Below, one piece after another: positions 22,969 through 25,262 of a stretch of DNA of 25,262 nt. This DNA comes from Candidatus Stahliibacteriota bacterium (GTDB lineage: Bacteria > Hydrothermota > Tepidihabitantia > SM23-42). Position 1 is the first letter of the stretch. Every line of letters begins with the position of its first letter. The stretch spans positions 1-25,262 of the forward strand of contig SOIY01000214.1 in assembly GCA_004376785.1 (NCBI GenBank). The letters are read 5' to 3'. Below the pieces are notes generated by a model that was not told where the DNA came from, searched no databases, and was given only the letters and a program-made list of their open reading frames with translations. The position numbers were made by a program, and so were the translations under genes.

Positions 22969-24612
22969 TCAAACAGAGATACAGACTTTATTCTTGCCCT
23001 CTCTTTTGGCTTGATATAGAGCCTGATCTGCTCTTTTAACTAATTCCTCCGCGCTAAAACCCGGTTGATAAACTGCTACACCAACACTTATTGTCAACTT
23101 GCTTTCTATTTTATCTTTTTTCGGACCAAACTTGTAATCCTCAATCGCCGCTCTCATCCTCTCAGCTACTTTCTGTGCCTTGGTTAAATCTGTTTCAGGT
23201 AACAGAACAGTAAACTCTTCGCCCCCATACCTGCTGACTATGTCTACCTGCCGGATATCCTGTTTCAGGATGTCTGCGACTTTCTTGAGTGCCTTATCGC
23301 CTTCAAGATGACCATAAGCATCATTATACTTTTTAAAGGTATCTATATCAAGCATAATCAAGGATAAAGGACGTGAGTACCGTTCTGCCCTTTTGAGTTC
23401 TACATTCAACCTGTTATAAAAGTAGCGATGGTTAAACACTTCAGTAACGCCATCAATAATTGCCAGACGGGATGACTCTTCATACAACCGGATATTCTCA
23501 ATAGCTATACCTACTGTATCACCTATAGAGGTAAGCAATTGAATTTCTTCTGGATTAAATTGACGACTCTTATGATTAACAATACCCATTATTCCCAGAA
23601 CCTTGTCTTTAGACTTCAAAGGAATACCAATAAAGGAACGAAGGCCTTCTTTTTTAAAAACGGCTTCTACACCTGTAGATTCTTCTGAAATATCCAGACT
23701 TACCATCACCTTTCCTGTATGGACTATTTTGCCGATAAAAGTCTTCTTGCCTAATTTTACATTCTTCACCTTTTGTATAAATTTCTGAGATAATCCTCGA
23801 GCAGCAGCAAGGGATAGTTTTCTTGTATGTTTATCTAAAAGCAATATACCGCCACTCTTTATCTTTAGCACTTCTAAGACCTTATCCAGAACATTATTCA
23901 AAATTTTCTGCAAATCAAGGGATTGGCTAATAACTCTGGCAATAGTATTGAGAACAGAAAGCTCTTCAACTCTTTTCTGACTCTCCTCTTTTTGTCTTTT
24001 TAACTCCTCAGTAGCCATTATTATTAAACCAACAGCAAAAATTACAGAGAAAACAACTCCCAAACTGAAACCGATAGGAGCAAACCAGGCTACTGGCCGA
24101 AGAAATGGATAGTCTAGATTATGAATTCCGTTTAAGAGAAACCCAAAGAATATCAGCCACTGAGCCAGTTTTCTCCTTTCTTTAGTAAACTTAAGGAAAT
24201 AAAAAGCACAGACTATAAAACCCATGCCATTAAAAAATGACGCCGGCACAACTGCCATGTACCATTGCTTAATCACAAATACTCCGAGAAAGGAAGTTAT
24301 TACTGCACCAAGACCCACTGCAGCAATGCTAAGATGCCAGATTTTTGAAACCCGGTGCCGCATATAACCAACACTTTCTAAAAAGGCTAAGGCGGTAAAT
24401 ACATAGACTGAATGACGGATAAACCAGAGTGGCTCATAATTGGTTTCCAGGATGATTAGTTCCACTGCTGCATGAAGTCCGAAGAACAGCCAGCCCATTG
24501 CCCACCAGAAGATAACCCTCTGTTTGGTATCCATGGCTCTAAGGAAAAGGATTAAGGTTACTGCTATCTTGAAACCGCAGTCAATAAAGATAGCTGGAAC
24601 TAACCACATCAT
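22969..24612 (-). CDS. Membrane GAF-GGDEF diguanylate cyclase
   Basis: A 547-residue sensor enzyme. Residues 1-200 hold about seven hydrophobic helices, probably a membrane sensing module. A short coiled coil (about 201-220) leads to a GAF domain (about 225-375). The GGDEF domain (about 383-547) has the signature GGEEF at 463-467, the metal-binding DIDTFKKYNDAYGH, and an intact inhibitory I-site RQVD (454-457) five residues before GGEEF. The active site looks complete, so it should make cyclic di-GMP from GTP with product inhibition. The signal sensed is unknown. The ATG has no clear Shine-Dalgarno sequence. No EAL domain is attached. Confidence 0.92.
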   Translation of the reverse strand: MMWLVPAIFIDCGFKIAVTLILFLRAMDTKQRVIFWWAMGWLFFGLHAAVELIILETNYEPLWFIRHSVYVFTALAFLESVGYMRHRVSKIWHLSIAAVGLGAVITSFLGVFVIKQWYMAVVPASFFNGMGFIVCAFYFLKFTKERRKLAQWLIFFGFLLNGIHNLDYPFLRPVAWFAPIGFSLGVVFSVIFAVGLIIMATEELKRQKEESQKRVEELSVLNTIARVISQSLDLQKILNNVLDKVLEVLKIKSGGILLLDKHTRKLSLAAARGLSQKFIQKVKNVKLGKKTFIGKIVHTGKVMVSLDISEESTGVEAVFKKEGLRSFIGIPLKSKDKVLGIMGIVNHKSRQFNPEEIQLLTSIGDTVGIAIENIRLYEESSRLAIIDGVTEVFNHRYFYNRLNVELKRAERYSRPLSLIMLDIDTFKKYNDAYGHLEGDKALKKVADILKQDIRQVDIVSRYGGEEFTVLLPETDLTKAQKVAERMRAAIEDYKFGPKKDKIESKLTISVGVAVYQPGFSAEELVKRADQALYQAKREGKNKVCISV

Positions 24613-24779
24613 CTTGTTTTCTCTGGATGTTTACCGGAAAATAAATTAATAAAATAATTATCCAACTCTACCTCCCACCAAATCCATCCATCCCCCTTTT
24701 CTATCGATACTACCAACTGCTGTATTTCATCAAAAAAACAGTTTCAGCAAGACTAACCTATATCGTTAACCTTTATACC

Positions 24780-24807
24780 ATTTTACCCAACTACGCTGCA
24801 ATGTCAA
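24780..24807 (-). promoter_or_regulatory. Sigma-70-type promoter for the diguanylate cyclase gene
   Basis: On the - strand, TTGACA (complement of 24802-24807) and TAAAAT (complement of 24780-24785) are separated by 16 nt. Transcription would start near 24773, giving a leader of about 160 nt. That leader contains paired segments CGATA/TATCG and TGCTG/CAGCA and a G-rich stretch, but no known riboswitch pattern was recognised. Confidence 0.65.
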
Positions 24808-24834
24808 TGCTTTTTGGTACGCACAGGTATAGCA

Positions 24835-25262
24835 TCAAGGGCTTTCCCAACCTGCAAGTAAAGCCATCATCCACCAAACAGCACGTCCTTTCTGCTCACA
24901 ACTTTCATAAGTCGTATGGCCTGCTTCATTTCCATGAAACTGAGAATGTTCCACAGGAACAGTATGACCACTGTAGTCGTATGTATCTTGATCCCACTCT
25001 TCAGTATTTGAATTATACCACCAGGCATCTAAGTCAGCAAAATCAAATAAAACTTTTTCATTTTCACTGCAATACTCACGTATCTGTTCATTCCGCAAAT
25101 AACGGTTATAACCCTCAGCACCTGTCCCTTGGGCATTACAGGTCATATAAACGAACACTACGTTTGGATATTCTGTTTCAAGTATAGTCATTGAATCAAG
25201 ATAGACTTGCACTTGTTCCTCAGAATAGCTGTTCAACTGACAACACCATGACCACATGGAAA
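24835..25262 (-). CDS. SGNH-hydrolase-like protein, C-terminal part (5' end outside window)
   Basis: The reading frame stays open to the right edge of the window, so the gene begins outside; about 141 residues are visible. Features are WSWCCQLNSYSEEQVQVYL, then YPNVVFVYMTCNAQGTG, the RNEQIREYCSENEKVLFDFADLDAW segment, and HGNEAGHTTYESC followed by GRAVWWMMALLAGW at the end. This pattern matches a poorly characterised SGNH/GDSL-like secreted family; the late histidine could be the catalytic one. The nucleophile region is not visible. No sorting tail follows the domain: the protein stops at GWESP. The assignment rests on recalled family pattern and is moderate. Confidence 0.6.
   Translation of the reverse strand, partial: SMWSWCCQLNSYSEEQVQVYLDSMTILETEYPNVVFVYMTCNAQGTGAEGYNRYLRNEQIREYCSENEKVLFDFADLDAWWYNSNTEEWDQDTYDYSGHTVPVEHSQFHGNEAGHTTYESCEQKGRAVWWMMALLAGWESP

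Noticed and set aside
24660..24700. Short GGAT/CATCC tandem units in the cyclase leader
   Set aside because: There are only two or three copies of a 4-nt unit, so it is too short to call a repeat array or CRISPR.
24801..25187. Open frame of 128 codons on the + strand opposite the SGNH-like gene
   Set aside because: It is antisense to a protein with clear family motifs and has no ribosome-binding site.

Overview
The window looks like a chromosomal segment of an AT-rich, Gram-negative-type, uncultured bacterium of the FCB or candidate-phylum kind; candidate division WOR-3 (Stahlbacteria) or a relative fits best. The evidence is bacterial ribosomal and RNA polymerase genes, a secreted protein with a Por-type (type IX secretion) C-terminal tail, a PorV-like outer-membrane barrel, and dispersed low-complexity intergenic repeats. 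The phylum is inferred from gene style and was not tested.

Region 1 (1-11070, all + strand) is the core translation/transcription operon: the 3' end of tuf, rpmG, tRNA-Trp(CCA), secE, nusG, rplK, rplA, rplJ, rplL, rpoB and rpoC. It ends in a strong hairpin terminator. Genes from nusG to rplL are nearly gapless and often overlap by 1-4 nt. The one sizeable gap is rplL-rpoB, which holds an elaborate foldable element ending in a T run, probably an attenuator or RNA-processing site. RpoB fork-loop-2 and the RpoC active-site flank carry uncommon substitutions.

Region 2 (11172-13981, - strand) is a three-gene unit: a secreted NHL-repeat protein with a FlgD-like C-terminal domain, a PorV/PorQ-type barrel, and a dolichol/phytol-kinase-family membrane protein. 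Its promoter sits so close to the first ATG that the mRNA may be leaderless.

Region 3 (14055-18530, + strand) starts at a divergent consensus promoter. It encodes a GcvH-like lipoyl carrier, a LarA-family nickel-pincer racemase, a GlcD-like FAD 2-hydroxyacid dehydrogenase and a GlcF/HdrB-like double-CCG iron-sulfur protein. It reads as a lactate or other 2-hydroxyacid oxidation module, with a lipoyl protein as an unusual companion. It ends in a terminator shared with the convergent msrAB.

Region 4 (18554-25262, - strand) carries, in transcription order, the 3' part of an SGNH-hydrolase-like gene, a membrane/GAF/GGDEF diguanylate cyclase, a beta-helix protein with a type IX tail, a HAD hydrolase, a pyridoxamine-oxidase-fold flavoprotein, and a fused MsrA-MsrB. 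Consensus sigma-70-type promoters precede the cyclase and beta-helix genes. No stretch over 300 nt lacks a gene. No CRISPR array, insertion sequence or phage gene was seen.
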